Numbered from the stretch's first letter, positions 1 through 10,283 are shown. The stretch: DNA of 36,211 nucleotides from Ceratorhiza oryzae-sativae (GCA_030998015.1 JARWMV010000143.1:1-36211), one strand, 5' to 3'. Notes: generated by a model from the letters alone, not told the origin. Numbers and translations: made by a program.

Positions 1-1000
1 CTGCTTGTGGTTCTATCTCCAACCCCGTATGTGAATAAACCCAAGATAAGCGTTCGAAGAAAGCTGGGTCTGAAAAGTTTCTTACTCTGGTGCTGCGCTA
101 TTTCCTCTGAAGTATTCGGCCTACCTATATACGACAGACGGAGTGTCAAATAGCCCTGGCTGGCAGAACCGTAACGGGGAGTTTACTCACCCTCGTATTT
201 AATTCACACTGAATGGGATGAGGCTGAATTCAGTGCGCATTGTCAGATACCGGATCATTCTGAAAGGTACAGCCTCGTGCGCATTGAAATTGATTTAATT
301 TGATGTCAGCCAATGCGACAGAGGTGCTTTGCCCGTGACCCGATGGTGGCGAGTCTTGAACTGTGGCACTCCTGATTGTGTCCCCGCATCCGAGGAAAGT
401 ACCACGCCGTGTTTGACGAGTCTAATGAGTAGTTGTTCACGAAATCAGAAAATGTTGCGGGTTATATGCGGTTTGACCTTGGGCTTGCTCGGTCCGAATC
501 GAAGGGTGATAGGAGTATAATCTGAGCTATCTGAAAACAACCAGTCGTTTGAGACAGACGTAAATGAATGTAAATGATACGTTGCCGCAAAACCGCCGTC
601 CTTGATTGCCAGGGGAGTAAGCTGCGATGGAACTGATGAGCTAGACCAAATCGAGGACAAACGCAATGGTGAAAACAGCCGTCATTATTCTGGAACAAAG
701 AACATAAACGGTAGGAAAAACACCACATTGGAAAGCACAGAGGCAGTTTTTCGGTAGGCAACATAGCCGAGACTTACTAAAAGTAACGCAAGAAACAACG
801 AAAGCAATCATACCAATAAAGAAGAATAACGATATATAAACAGGGACAAGGCAACACGAGTCTTATAAAGGCAACAATCCAGCAACAGGTTAAGTGAGGT
901 TTTCTGTGCCAGGCAGCAACGGATTTTGTTGGATAAAACCCCCCCCTTCGCTGTCCAGAGCTGGCCAGACTCTGCACAAGACATCAAACTCGAGCTGGCC
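1..1000. other. Left flank, no recognisable gene
   Basis: This stretch keeps CG dinucleotides and has mixed composition, so it resembles single-copy host DNA rather than the decayed repeats that follow. The open frames here are at most about 100 codons, overlap each other on both strands, and show no domain, signal peptide or convincing splice sites that I recognise. It could be intergenic DNA or the edge of a gene outside the window. Confidence 0.4.
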
Positions 1001-1793
1001 ACTCATGAAAAACTGGTCAATATAATAACAACTAATTACTAGTTATAAAGCCATTATAGCATAACAATACCCCCCTGTATTATTTAGCTTAATCACACGT
1101 GTAATTTGACCCTGTAATTACCTATTAGTATTACATGTGATTACATGCTGTGATTAGATGAGATAATCACAGAGTAGAATTATGGCAGGGCATCACATGG
1201 TGTAATTGCATGAAGCAATCAGACCCCCAAATTACCCTCATTGCAGAGCTATGACCTGAAAGGTAATGTCAAACACCTAAGTGGTGATGACAAGCCTATG
1301 GGCAGTGATGCTGGAGGCTGTACTGATGATGTCTAAGGTAGGATGCACAGTGAGGGTGCAATAAGGCACAGATGTAGAAGTATGTGCACTTGTCCTAAAG
1401 AGGACTGGGCAGGGACTATGGACTATAAGTCACACAGGTAGTAGAGGGGATATGACAGGAGGTCAAGTTCTGAGGCTTAAGGCTCTCAGACTCTCCCTTA
1501 TATATTTATACGATGAGCTATATCAAATACACATATGGTGCAAGACAACTATCATATGATGTAAGAATGGTGCCACATAACAGAATATTCTGGAAGGTAC
1601 AAACAGAACATAAACAACAACAAGGTCATGTGATCATGTAAGTAATTCTATGCATATATCTGATTAAACAGGACTTGTCCAAAAATATGAGAAAGAGAGA
1701 TGTATAAAATATAGGAAAATTATAATAAATCTGCATCATGGTCTAGGCCATGACACTCATGACACATTGTAATTGCACATCAGAAGTACCTTG
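1001..1793. other. CG-poor, AT-rich repeat-like DNA without a gene
   Basis: The stretch is AT-rich and has almost no CG. Around 1090-1240 it holds many copies of short words such as TAATTAC, ATTACATG and AATCAC in both orientations. No coding frame is recognisable. Base composition matches the decayed transposons to its right, so it is probably an old unclassified repeat. Confidence 0.4.
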
Positions 1794-2354
1794 TGTTGAG
1801 ACCCCCTGTTACTATCCTTTGGTCTTCCTTAAGTAGTGGCTACATTGGTTGTGTTGTCTATTTCTATCTATTGTGAGTCTTTATTCTACAGTGTATGGTC
1901 AAGGTCCCTCTGGTGGACAAGATAAAGCAAGCTGAGGTCCTCCAGCTTGCTCCCTATTTCTTATCTACTCCACAAGGTGTGAGTCAGACCTTTCCACAGT
2001 CTGCAGTGTTTACAGGTCACATGAGTGGCTCAGCCATGAGTAAACAGTGTTGATACCTCATGTGATTGTCTATAACCCTTATGTAAGTTGCTCTTAAAGT
2101 TGTTGTAGCTCTGAATCTTATAGAGCAATGCAAGGTCCCAGGGTCACATGATTTAAGTGCTGAGGTCACATGATAACTTGCTCCTTGCTCCTCATTACAA
2201 AGGAGAGATTTAAGAGGAGCAACTTGGTAAGTGCCAAGATAAGTGCTGAAGTCATGTGATAACTCACTCCTCACTCCTTATTACAAGGGAGAGATTTAAG
2301 AGGAGCAACTTAGTAAGCACCAGGTTAAGCACCAAGGTCACATGACCTTGTTTA
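1794..2354 (-). repeat. Decayed family-B LTR, 3' side truncated
   Basis: It begins TGTTGAGACC and follows the family-B LTRs at 9504, 13546 and 19594 block by block: the words CTTAAGTAGTGGCT, GATAAAGCAAGCTGAGG and AATCTTATAGAGC occur in the same order. Two of the internal units of about 100 bp are present. CG positions of the younger copies are TG or CA here, for example 'acttgctcc' for 'actcgctcc'. The copy stops at the word 'gttta', where the family-A LTR begins, and the missing end is not found on the other side. Orientation is taken from the younger copies, whose internal region reads on the minus strand. Confidence 0.75.
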
Positions 2355-4336
2355 TGTTATGGATCACTAACATTTTTCTATTATTTTAGTCTGCTCTGCC
2401 AACCTCAAGCAATGCCTCTGTAATTTTCTTGAAATTAGATGAATTTGTATGCATCTGAATTTATACTATTTGTGTTCCATTAAATATTACAAAATCTCCT
2501 CTTTCCAATGCATATTTTATCATGATTTTATCTTAAGAACTCAGAGAGATATAGAGGTTGCAATATTTCCTCTTATCAGGAGATATTGATTACAACATTG
2601 CACCACTCATATCTTGGCAACTGCTTATGCTATCAAGGCGATCTTATGCTCTATTGATAGCTAATCTTTGGTGGTATCTGCTGCCTCAAGATCATTGTGA
2701 TCCACCAGATCCTTGTGCCAGAATGGCCCAAAGATCATTAGAATCTTACTGGACCATCAATCAAGATCTAATGACTCCAGTGAGTCAGGAGAGCCTTCCA
2801 AATTGATCCAGAAGCTTCTCTGACTCACTTTATGACTCACTGAGATGTAGGCTCTGTTCATTACATGTATATACTATGATAATATGATCTACAAGCCAAT
2901 AGCAGGTCTCAGATGCATCAATGCCTTTGATCCACACCCTGTCTTTACTCTCTTATCCTATACTGGGCTAGGGTGTACCCCAAGTATAGCAGTACCATCT
3001 TTTGATGATTGCACTGGCATGCATGTATCTATTTGGCTCTGGAATGCCCTCCTCAGGGTATAAAAGGACCTCCTTTGAGGCCCTTCCAGACCACCCTCCT
3101 CCTCCTCTACTCAACCCAGACTGGTTATTGGTTTCTTTTCTCTTTCTATTTTCTCTTGTCTGTGTGTGATTTCTTATATAACTAGTACTGAGGAATAATG
3201 TACCATATTAGTTATATATGGTCTGATTCATTGTATCTTATATACAGAGATACACTGGGTGACAAAAGTCTTGCAGCACTTGTGTTATGGCTCTGGGCAG
3301 TCAGGAGTGAAGGCAAAGCACAACCTTTTGTATGACATATGTAGGGTACTGTCTAATACATATATTGCAACACTTTGTGAGCATCTGGAGTGCATACACA
3401 GTGCATGAGGGGAGATGTGGCACAGGGGTGGTTTTTAAGGTCATTGTTCCAGGTGTCCCCAAGCTTAGCCGTAGTAGTAGGCATGATAGCACTGAGCTTT
3501 GAGATTTCAACGAGTATCTGAGCTTTTGTGTGCGTGCCCCCGTTATTGAGCAATGGTGGCCCAAAGTCAACAATTTTGGTGCTTTTTGGCCAAAAACACC
3601 CAAAAACAGTACTTTCAGTTGCCCATATCTCTGCAATGGTGGCAGGCACACAAAAGCCCAGATGCCCATTGCAGTCACAAGGCTCAGCACTATAATACCT
3701 ACTACTACAGCTAAGCTCAGGGACCTGGAACAATGACCTTAAAAACCACCCCTGTGCCACATCTCCCCTGTGCCCTGTGTATGCACTCCAGATCTCACAA
3801 AGTGTTGCAATATATGTATTAGATGGTACCCTACATATGTCATACAAAAAGTTGTGCTTTGCCTTTGCTCCTGACTGCCCAGAGCTGTAACATGAGTGCT
3901 GCAAGACTTTTGTCACCCAGTGTATATAAGGATACAATATTGCCTGATTGAGCATGACATTAAGTACCAGCTATTAGAGGAAATCTAAGTACCTGTAGCT
4001 GAGGAAGTACATGCATTAGGCAGCCCACCATCTATCCTATAAGCTATCACTTAAGTCTAGTATTAAGATTAGTATCAGTTAGTCCAAGTGACTAGGGCTG
4101 AACTACATTTAAGATATCTAAGGGAACCTGACCATAGTAGTCTTGCTCTTTATACCGATAAATTAGTCAGTTTACACTGTGAAAGATTAAGACTACTTTG
4201 AGTGTTACTTGATTGCATTGCAACTACTTTGAGCCTTCTTACTCTAGTCTAAGAAGTATTGAGTATGATTAGTGTATACTAACATATCTACATTTGCTTA
4301 AGCTCTAGATATCCAAGTGTACCCTGACCCGTAACA
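2355..4336 (+). repeat. Solo LTR of family A, copy 1 (interrupted by a 670-bp element)
   Basis: It is a third copy of the sequence at 23755-25064 and 25850-27146, starting TGTTATGGATC and ending CTGACCCGTAACA, so the termini are the LTR-type TGTTA/TAACA. Without the insert at 3253-3922 it is about 1.3 kb. A TATAAAAG box lies at 3059-3066. Unlike copies 2 and 3 it has no target-site duplication: the left flank is 'gttta' and the right flank 'atgat'. The two flanks belong to different elements, a B-type LTR and a gypsy RT. This suggests recombination between two elements rather than a simple insertion. Many CG sites conserved in copy 2 are TG or CA here. Confidence 0.85.
3253..3922. mobile_element. 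Foldback, non-autonomous Tc1/mariner-type element (MITE) with TA target duplication
   Basis: The 670 bp start CACTGGGTGACAAAAGTC and end with the inverse complement. The inverted arms are nearly 290 bp each, so almost the whole element is one imperfect palindrome around roughly 3545-3640. It is flanked by TA on both sides (3251-3252 and 3923-3924). The empty site is seen in the two other family-A LTRs, which read 'cagagatatataagg' with a single TA. It has no transposase frame; the 129-200 codon frames inside are palindrome artefacts. The terminal bases resemble those of the Tc1 element at 5448-7037, which may once have mobilised it. Confidence 0.88.
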
Positions 4337-5060
4337 ATGATGATGCCTATAAAACTTGTTTCTGTTGTAAAGGAATGACATTTATTTGGTTTTAAAAATA
4401 GGTGGTTTTGGCAAAGTCTTCTAAGGACTTCCTTCACATGTTCCACATGTTCTTCCCTGGTTTTTGAGTAAACTAGGATGCCATCCATATATACTACCAT
4501 GGAATCCCCTATCATGTCTCTGAAGAGTTCATTTACAAACCCTTGGAAGTACACTGGTCCATTAATGACCCCAAAAGGCATCACCAGGCTTTCATAGATG
4601 CCAGATTTTGTTTTGAAGGCTGTCTTCCATTTGTCACCTTCCCTAATACAAATATTGTTGAATCCCCATCTGATGTCCATTTTGGTTAGTCACTCTATAA
4701 GCTCTGTTTGGACAGGCATGGGGAACAGTAAGGCTTTGTGATTGTGTTTAGCTTCCTGTAATCCACTACTAGTCTTAAGCCACCATCTGTCTTGTTGACA
4801 TAGAAGCATGGTGCTGCTACACTTGACTGGCTTCTTCTGATTTTCCCATCCTTTAGTTCCTGCTCAAGGTGTTTTTCTAGAGCCTCTGATTCTGCTGGTG
4901 TCATTGGGTATATTTTTGCTGGTTTTGGTAGCTCTGCTCCTTCAATCAGCTTAATAGCACAGTCAAATTCCCCTCTGTGGGGGGGCAATTCCCTGAACCC
5001 TTCTTCCTGAAAGAGGTCTGCAAATTCCATGAATTCCTCTGGTATTTGAGCCTCTTCCAT
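4337..5060 (-). pseudogene. Ty3/gypsy reverse transcriptase fragment (gypsy-1), broken
   Basis: The first part (5060-4760) has the linker and start of RT: KPAKIYPMTPAESEAL, then APCFYVNKTDGGLRLVVDYR, the RT finger motif. The second part (4717-4337) continues in another frame with LIE-stop-LTKMDIRWGFNNI, MPFGVINGPVYFQ and the active-site region VVYMDGILVYSK. Family members have YxDD at the active site; here the second Asp is Gly, so catalysis would be lost. There is one frameshift near 4750 and one TGA inside the LIERLT-like motif. The frame ends abruptly at the LTR junction. Normal RT plus RNase H is about 400-450 residues; some 240 remain. Confidence 0.88.
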
Positions 5061-5105
5061 TGCTGCTTTCTCTGTGGTTTGATCCTTGTATGTTATTGTC
5101 AGGTC

Positions 5106-5445
5106 TCACCACTCAATGACTGGTTCAGCTTCATCCAACCAGTCTTTTCCTAGTATCATTTCAGTGTCTCCTAAGGACATCACATACAGGGTGCACTGGA
5201 GTGTTTTGCCCTCCACTTCAATCTGGAGATCCACCTTTTCTGATATGGTGTCCTTGATCTCCTTTCCATCTATTGCAATTACCAACTTTTTGTTATCCAA
5301 CTTTGTGGTCTGTATGTTCTTTTCCTTCACATAATCTTTGTTGATAAAATTTTGGGAAGATCCTGAGTCTATGAGTGTCTTGGCTGGTTCCATGATTCCC
5401 TCAACTGATGTGTATATTATGGACTGATTATTTGATTTCTTTAGG
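5106..5445 (-). pseudogene. Ty3/gypsy aspartic protease (gypsy-1)
   Basis: The open frame contains KTLIDSGSSQNFINKDYV, the DSG catalytic motif of Ty3-type pepsin-like proteases, followed by MILGKDWL, the flap/GxDWL motif. In the family this enzyme cuts the Gag-Pol polyprotein in the virus-like particle. The frame runs into the inserted Tc1 element at 5446 on its upstream side. It ends at a TGA (5106-5108) after VIEW; the same frame continues past that stop as DLTIT towards RT, so the stop is probably a mutated CGA Arg codon. A start codon inside the Tc1 arm, which makes the frame look longer, is an artefact. Confidence 0.82.
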
Positions 5446-5447
5446 TA

Positions 5448-5654
5448 CACTGGCTCACATAAGTCTTGCCTCATGTGACAAGAAATACTTGTATAGCATG
5501 TTCTTTGTGAGCCAGCAAAGATATTGATTAGCTGTAGTAATGAAAAGTGTAGAATATGATCCTGAGCACCTACATACAAAAAACTGGATTTGTGCAATGA
5601 GAGTACAAAAGGTGGCATGCAGTCTGTTTGTCCATGTGTGAGGCAAGACTTATG
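5448..5654. repeat. Left 207-bp terminal inverted repeat of the Tc1 element
   Basis: It matches the inverse complement of 6831-7037 almost throughout. The word AAGTCTTGCCTCA occurs at the outer end and again, inverted, at the inner end (about 5640-5652), as expected for transposase sites at both ends of a long inverted repeat. Several mismatches between arms are TG in one arm and CA in the other, for example GGCATGCAG against GGCACACAG. That points to ancestral CG lost on different strands. Confidence 0.9.
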
Positions 5655-5743
5655 CAGGCCACATACACCTGGTTCTTCTGCTATTCTCCCACACTCATAA
5701 CCCCTACTATCCCTTTGCCCTACAGTCCAAACTACTATCAGAC

Positions 5744-6763
5744 ATGGCACACTTTACTACAGATGGGCAGAAGTCAGAAATCTTGACAATGAAGAATCTC
5801 AGCATTGCAAGTAGTGTTGTTGCTCATGTTGTTGGTGTCGATTGCACTACTGTTAATTGAGTTTATTGACAATTCCTTAAACCACATGCAACATATCCCG
5901 AGGCTATTTGCACAGGTTGCCCATGCAGAATGACAGCAAGAGATGATTGCCACACCATAATTGGCCTATCCAAACTTTGTCATGGCAATGCAACTGAGCT
6001 GCAGCAACAATACTTTCCCCATCTCCACTGTGAAACAGTCTGCCACCACCTTCAAGAGCTGGGACTTATGGCACACCAATGACAACATGTTCCCTCCCTG
6101 ACTTATAAGCAAAGATCAGCTTGTTGCAGCTGGTCTGCTGAGCATATAAGTTGGGACACCCTAATGTGGGCTTGTGTCATCTTCTCAGATGAATCAAAAT
6201 TCAATGTATTCTCCTCAGATGGACTAGAATACATGTGGAGATGTCCTGGACAGGCATACAATCCTCAATATACAAAGAAAACCACCAAACATGGAGGTGG
6301 GAGTGTGATGGTGTGGGGGTGTATAACCTGGAATGGGGTGGGCTGTCTACATCAAATTGAAGGCATCATGAACACAGCAACATACACAGATGTCTTGAAG
6401 GAGGAGTTACTGGGGACCCTGAAGGACCAGAAACTCAAGCTGCATAGTGTTATATTTCAACATGACAACAATCCAAAGCATTGATCGCACCTAGCATCTG
6501 GCTGGCTTGAGTCAAATCATATCAAAGTACTTCCCTGGCCCTCAAACTCACCAGATATGAACATAATTGAGCATGTGTGGAGCTATCTTGATCACAAGGT
6601 GTGCAAACAGGCCCTTCAGCCATGTAACAAAGACAAATTATGGGAGGCACTGAAGGAGGAGTGGGAGTGCATTGATGCAACTGTGATCCAAAAGTTGTAT
6701 TATTCAATGCCTCTCAGTGTGGCTGAACTACAAGATGCAAGAGGTGATAATACTCACTATTAG
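5744..6763 (+). pseudogene. Tc1-family DD34E transposase with four TGA stops
   Basis: One reading frame runs 339 codons from ATG 5744 to TAG 6761, the normal length of a Tc1 transposase, which cuts and pastes the element at TA sites. The catalytic triad is visible: D149 in IFSDESKF, D241 in QHDNNPKH and E276 in MNIIEHVW. The 34 residues between the last two make it DD34E, the Tc1 spacing. GGGSVMVWGCI is also present. The N-terminal 110 codons correspond to the helix-turn-helix region. The frame has stops at codons 39, 42, 113 and 247. All four are TGA, and no frameshift is needed. The last one sits where relatives often carry a basic residue after PKH. Each could be a deaminated CGA Arg codon. 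Confidence 0.92.
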
Positions 6764-6830
6764 ATTAGAATCACTTTGTGTGTACTGTTCTTGAAGATTT
6801 GTACTTTTACTTCCAAACAGCAGTTACACA

Positions 6831-7037
6831 CATAAGTCTTGCCTCACACATGGACAAACAGACTGTGTGCCACCTTTTGTACTCTCATTGCACAAATCCA
6901 GTTTTTTGTATGTAGGTGCTCAGGATCATATTCTACACTTTTCATTACTATGGCTAATTGACATCTTTGCTGGCTCATGAAGAACACACTATACAAGTAT
7001 TTCTTGTCACATGAGGCAAGACTTATGTGAGCCAGTG
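6831..7037. repeat. Right 207-bp terminal inverted repeat of the Tc1 element
   Basis: It is the partner of 5448-5654 and ends GTGAGCCAGTG next to the TA duplication. The inner end again carries the inverted core TAAGTCTTGCC. An apparent minus-strand frame in this arm is an artefact of the repeat. Confidence 0.9.
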
Positions 7038-7098
7038 TAATATACATTGGCCTTGAGGGGTTGGGTAGGATCCTCTGACATGGATTCAGTGGATCCCT

Positions 7099-8588
7099 CT
7101 AGTTTTCCAACTCAGTTTCCCAGTTATCTTCTTGGTTATTCTTCTTGGTACTTGCTTTCCCTTGGATCTTGTTTTTGTCATAGGTCCATTGTCCTTGACA
7201 GTCCTTCACAACATGTCCAGGTTTACCACATTTGATGCAAAGCTGCTCTTTTTGGCATCTATCCTTTTCCTCTTTTGGGATCCTGACTAGGTTAGTTTGT
7301 TTACTTTCCTGTTTTGCTTTGAAGGTGTTGTTCTGGTTCTTGTTACTATAGGGGTTCCAGTTCTGGGGATTCCAGCTAGAGGTCACAGTGCTTGTTGCAG
7401 TTGGGTTTAGTTTCTGGCTTGCAAACAACATATCATCACTTTTGCATGCAATTGTAATCCATTCCTCCAGAGTGGGTTTTTCTTCTCCCATGACCATAGA
7501 CAATCATAGTAACTCCTTTCAAACTTCTGGTTTGAGTCCTTCCTTGAACCTATCAATTAGGGCATCTTTATTCCAGTCCACTTCCTGTTGCAGGATCCTA
7601 AACCTTGTGACATAGGTGGCAGCACTACCAATTTGGGTGAGTTTACTGAGTTCCCTTACTGCCTTCTCCTTTTTGACAGGGTCAGAGAAGTTATCTAAGA
7701 ATGCCTTTTTGAATGCTTCCCAGGAGGACAGGTGGGGGTGAGCTTCTTTTTGTGACAGTTTCTTAAGGAAGGGTTGCACCCAATTTGAGGCTTCTCCACT
7801 TTCCATATTTGTCAGGGTGTTGGATATTTTCCTGCTGTCATTAAAGGTTCCTTCATCATAGTCTGCAAAGTAAATCTCCATTTTCATCAGAAAGTCTTCT
7901 GCCCCTTTTCCTTTTTTGCCATTGAAGGCATCTGGTCTTTTCGTCTGTGCTTCTTTGGGAATGGATGCTCCTGCTGTGGTGGTCTGGTTCACAAAGGATT
8001 CCCTTATCATAGTGGTCCTTTTGGGTTTTTTCTCTTTCAGCTGGACTGTTGATTCCCCCTGGAATGATCTTTGGACAAAGGGTGATGCTGATCTAGAAGA
8101 TGCTTGTGATCCTCCCTCAGGTGTGGGGGTGGTTACTTGTGTTACTTGTGGTCTCTCTTGGATTTCCCTTTGATCCTTGGTTTCATCAGATGGCCTTTCC
8201 TCTTCTAGATGGTTTGTCAGGTCAGTAACTTGTTGCTCCAGTGCCCTCATAACTTCCTCTGTGCTTTGGATAGTTATGTTCATAGTTTCCAAGTCAGTTT
8301 GATATCTCCAATCTTGTCAGTATTCCCCTTTATAACCAATAGAGTGTTCTTTTGTTGGCACAATGTATCATTAACTGCTCCAACTATCTCACTGAGATTT
8401 TTTGTCATCTCTGATACCCCTCTTTCAATTCTTGTAACAGTATTCAGACTTTCTTGTGAGTAATTTTGGGATGTTATTGCAGTATATGATATATCATGAA
8501 CTTCTTTGTCACAACCTCTGAAAGTGGTTGTCAGACTTGCTTTATGAGTGGCTAATGCCTCTGATGGGTCTGGACTATATCCAGATTA
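7099..8588 (-). pseudogene. Ty3/gypsy Gag, middle and C-terminal part (gypsy-1), broken
   Basis: Gag forms the retrotransposon particle and binds its RNA. From 8588 to 8283 a frame without its own start encodes a coiled-coil-like stretch (ESLNTVTRIERGVSEMTKNL). The frame then shifts near 8290 and continues to 7519 with an acidic linker and the capsid-like region (FLMKMEIYFADYDE, ASNWVQPFLKKLS, AFKKAFLDNFSDP, YVTRFRILQQEV). Two TGA codons at about 7516 and 7504 interrupt GLKPEV and the following residues. The frame then runs on to 7099 with the zinc knuckle CIKCGKPGHVVKDC (CX2CX4HX4C). The capsid-plus-knuckle layout is typical of Ty3 Gag. Confidence 0.85.
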
Positions 8589-9190
8589 CTGCTGATGCAT
8601 GGCTTGTCTGGGCTTGATGCCTTGTGTGTGTCTACCATCTTGTGGCTTGACACTGTATGCACTTATGTGCTTGTGGTTGATGGACACCTGTTGCTGAATA
8701 AGCAACTGTAGACAGAGGCTAAGTCAGATGCTTAGTGCTGGGGCTTGCAATGTGGTCTTGACTCAAGACCCTTCTAGCTGTTACTTAAGCTAATAAGTCA
8801 GCTAGGGACTGTTCTTCACACTGGATGCTTTTTAGAGGGGAATTAATGAGGTAGAGCAAGCTGGGGTAGACTGGCTTGCTCTCCTTGCTATTATACCATT
8901 CTAATCAAGGGAGCAACTAAGTGTACATGCAGGATGAGTAAGAAAGAAAGGCAGTGATCAGTCAGCCAGTTACTAATAATAGTATGTCCATCAGTCAGCC
9001 AGTACTAATAATAGTAGCATGAGTAAGGTAAATGGCAGTGATCAGTAAGCAAGTGACTAATAATAGAACAAGGATCAGTAAGCAGGTGGAGGTGCTTACT
9101 CATGAAGTGGAGGTGGTCAAGCCATGAGACAAAGGTGGGAAACAAAGGGAAGAAAATGATGGTTAGCCACAAGACCTTTGATTGTGGCTC
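8589..9190. other. About 600 bp of unassigned DNA splitting the gypsy-1 gag
   Basis: Gag homology stops at about 8588 and resumes near 9190, so this block was probably inserted. It is CG-poor and holds no coding frame. From about 8950 to 9080 it has imperfect repeats built on CAGTGATCAGTCAGCCAGT and ACTAATAATAG. The word TGATCAGTCAGCCA recurs at about 20393 next to the copia fragment, so this may be an LTR or end piece of that element. I could not find its exact ends or a target duplication. Confidence 0.4.
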
Positions 9191-9503
9191 ATGACATTCT
9201 TCCCATAATCAATTAAAAGATTTCCACATTTTTCTGATGATTTGATTGCTCTTTGTAGTCCTTCTTGGTTGCTTTCCCTGAAGTCAATTAGACCCCTTCA
9301 AAGGGTGGTGGCAATTATTTGCACAGGGGTCAATAATGCTAGGGCACTGGGTTGTTGGTCAACTATTTCCCCTGCTTGGTTTGCAAAGGACATTTGTGGT
9401 ACTGCAGTGTCCCCTTCATCTAGCTTGCCTCCTTGATCATAAATGATCTGTGTCATTTCCTCCACCTTGTCTGTGGAAGTGTTTGTGGCTAGTGGTGCCC
9501 TAT
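9191..9503 (-). pseudogene. Ty3/gypsy Gag N-terminal fragment (gypsy-1)
   Basis: The minus-strand translation contains DKVEEMTQIIYDQG, then ALLTPVQIIATTL and DFRESNQEGLQRAI. The Gag of the B element has DEVEDMTRTIYEQG, HTIATAIRAGLKELRDNN and HRELEKAI at the same places. This identifies it as the N-terminal part of Gag. It has a stop after ATTL. The extreme N-terminus is cut off by the family-B LTR at 9504. Confidence 0.7.
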
Positions 9504-10283
9504 TGTCGTGACCCTCTGGAGGCTCCCTTGTGGAGCACTTAAGTAGTGGCTGCGTTGACGGTTTGGTGCTATGCAGTATGTATTGAGTGTTCTAGTTACA
9601 GTGTTTGCTATGGTCTATGGTGGTTGACGAGATAAAGCAAGCTGAGGCATCCAGTCTTGCTTTATCCTCCTTATATATACCTGTGGCTGCGGTGGCTGCA
9701 GACATATTATCTAAGCATACTCCGCAGTAGGTGTAGGTTATGTACAGTACTATGGGTTAGGTAATTGTTTGTCTTAAGTTTGTGCGGCTCCAAATCTTAT
9801 AGAGCCGCGCAAGGTCCGAGGGTCATGTGACCTTTTTGGACTTAAGCATCCGGCGCTTAATCGCTGAATAAGCGCCGAGGTCATGTGACAACTCGCTCCG
9901 CGCTCCAGGTAACATGGGAGAGAAACGCTGGAGCGAGTTCAGGGTAACCACCGGCGCTTAATCGCTGAATAAGCGCCGAGGTCACGTGACAACTCGCTCC
10001 TTGCTCCAGGTAACATGGGAGAGAAACGCTGGAGCGAGTTCAGGGTAACCACCGGCGCTTAATCGTTAGGTAAGCGCCGAGATCACGTGACAACTCGCTC
10101 CTCGCTCCAGGTAACATGGGAGAGAAACGCTGGAGCGAGTTCAGGGTAACCACCGGCGCTTAATCGCTGAAATAAGCGCCGAGGTCACGTGATCCTGTTT
10201 ATGGTTTGTTCCACTTTGGAAAAATGCCATAAATCTGTACAATATTTGGTTGTTAGGTTATGTCTGCTAGGCAGGTCATAACA
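9504..10283 (-). repeat. Family-B LTR, copy 1 (3' LTR of the truncated B element)
   Basis: The 780-bp copy begins TGTCGTGACC and ends GGTCATAACA, so it has LTR-type TG...CA ends that are nearly inverted to each other. The internal region to its right begins with a C-run that reads AAAGGGGGGGATAA on the minus strand, a polypurine tract directly before a 3' LTR. Orientation is therefore minus, and TATATATAAGG (minus, 9671-9680) is a likely TATA box. It holds three internal units of about 100 bp, each with an AACTCGCTCC/GGAGCGAGTT hairpin, a GGCGCTTA/TAAGCGCC hairpin and a TCACGTGA-like word. Confidence 0.9.

Larger units (their letters stand above)
5448..7037 (+). mobile_element. Tc1-type DNA transposon, complete outline
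   Basis: The 1590-bp element begins CACTGGCTCACATAAG and ends with its inverse complement. It is flanked by TA (5446-5447 and 7038-7039), the target duplication of Tc1/mariner elements. It has 207-bp terminal inverted repeats and one transposase gene. It inserted into the gag-protease segment of gypsy-1, on the strand opposite to that element's genes. Its transposase has four stops, so it is not autonomous now, though its ends and catalytic triad look intact. Confidence 0.93.
4337..9503 (-). mobile_element. Decayed Ty3/gypsy retrotransposon (gypsy-1), truncated at both ends
   Basis: Read on the minus strand, the order is gag (from 9503 downwards), protease, reverse transcriptase, which is the Ty3/gypsy order. 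The RT is cut at 4337 by the family-A LTR and the gag start is cut at 9504 by a family-B LTR. RNase H and integrase are missing. A Tc1 transposon (5448-7037) sits between gag and protease, and about 600 bp of unrelated DNA (8589-9190) sits inside gag. The gag resembles that of the B element at 17867-19472, so both belong to related lineages. The coding frames carry several TGA stops and frameshifts, so the element is dead. Confidence 0.85.

Noticed and set aside
1126..1134. TAGTATTAC, identical to a nonanucleotide used as nick site by some CRESS viruses
   Set aside because: It lies more than 9 kb from the Rep cassette in AT-rich repeat DNA, is not in a hairpin loop, and a 9-mer like this is expected by chance in a window of this size.
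3301..3955. Protein genes of 129-200 codons inside the foldback element
   Set aside because: The frames cross the arms of a palindrome on both strands and have no domain.
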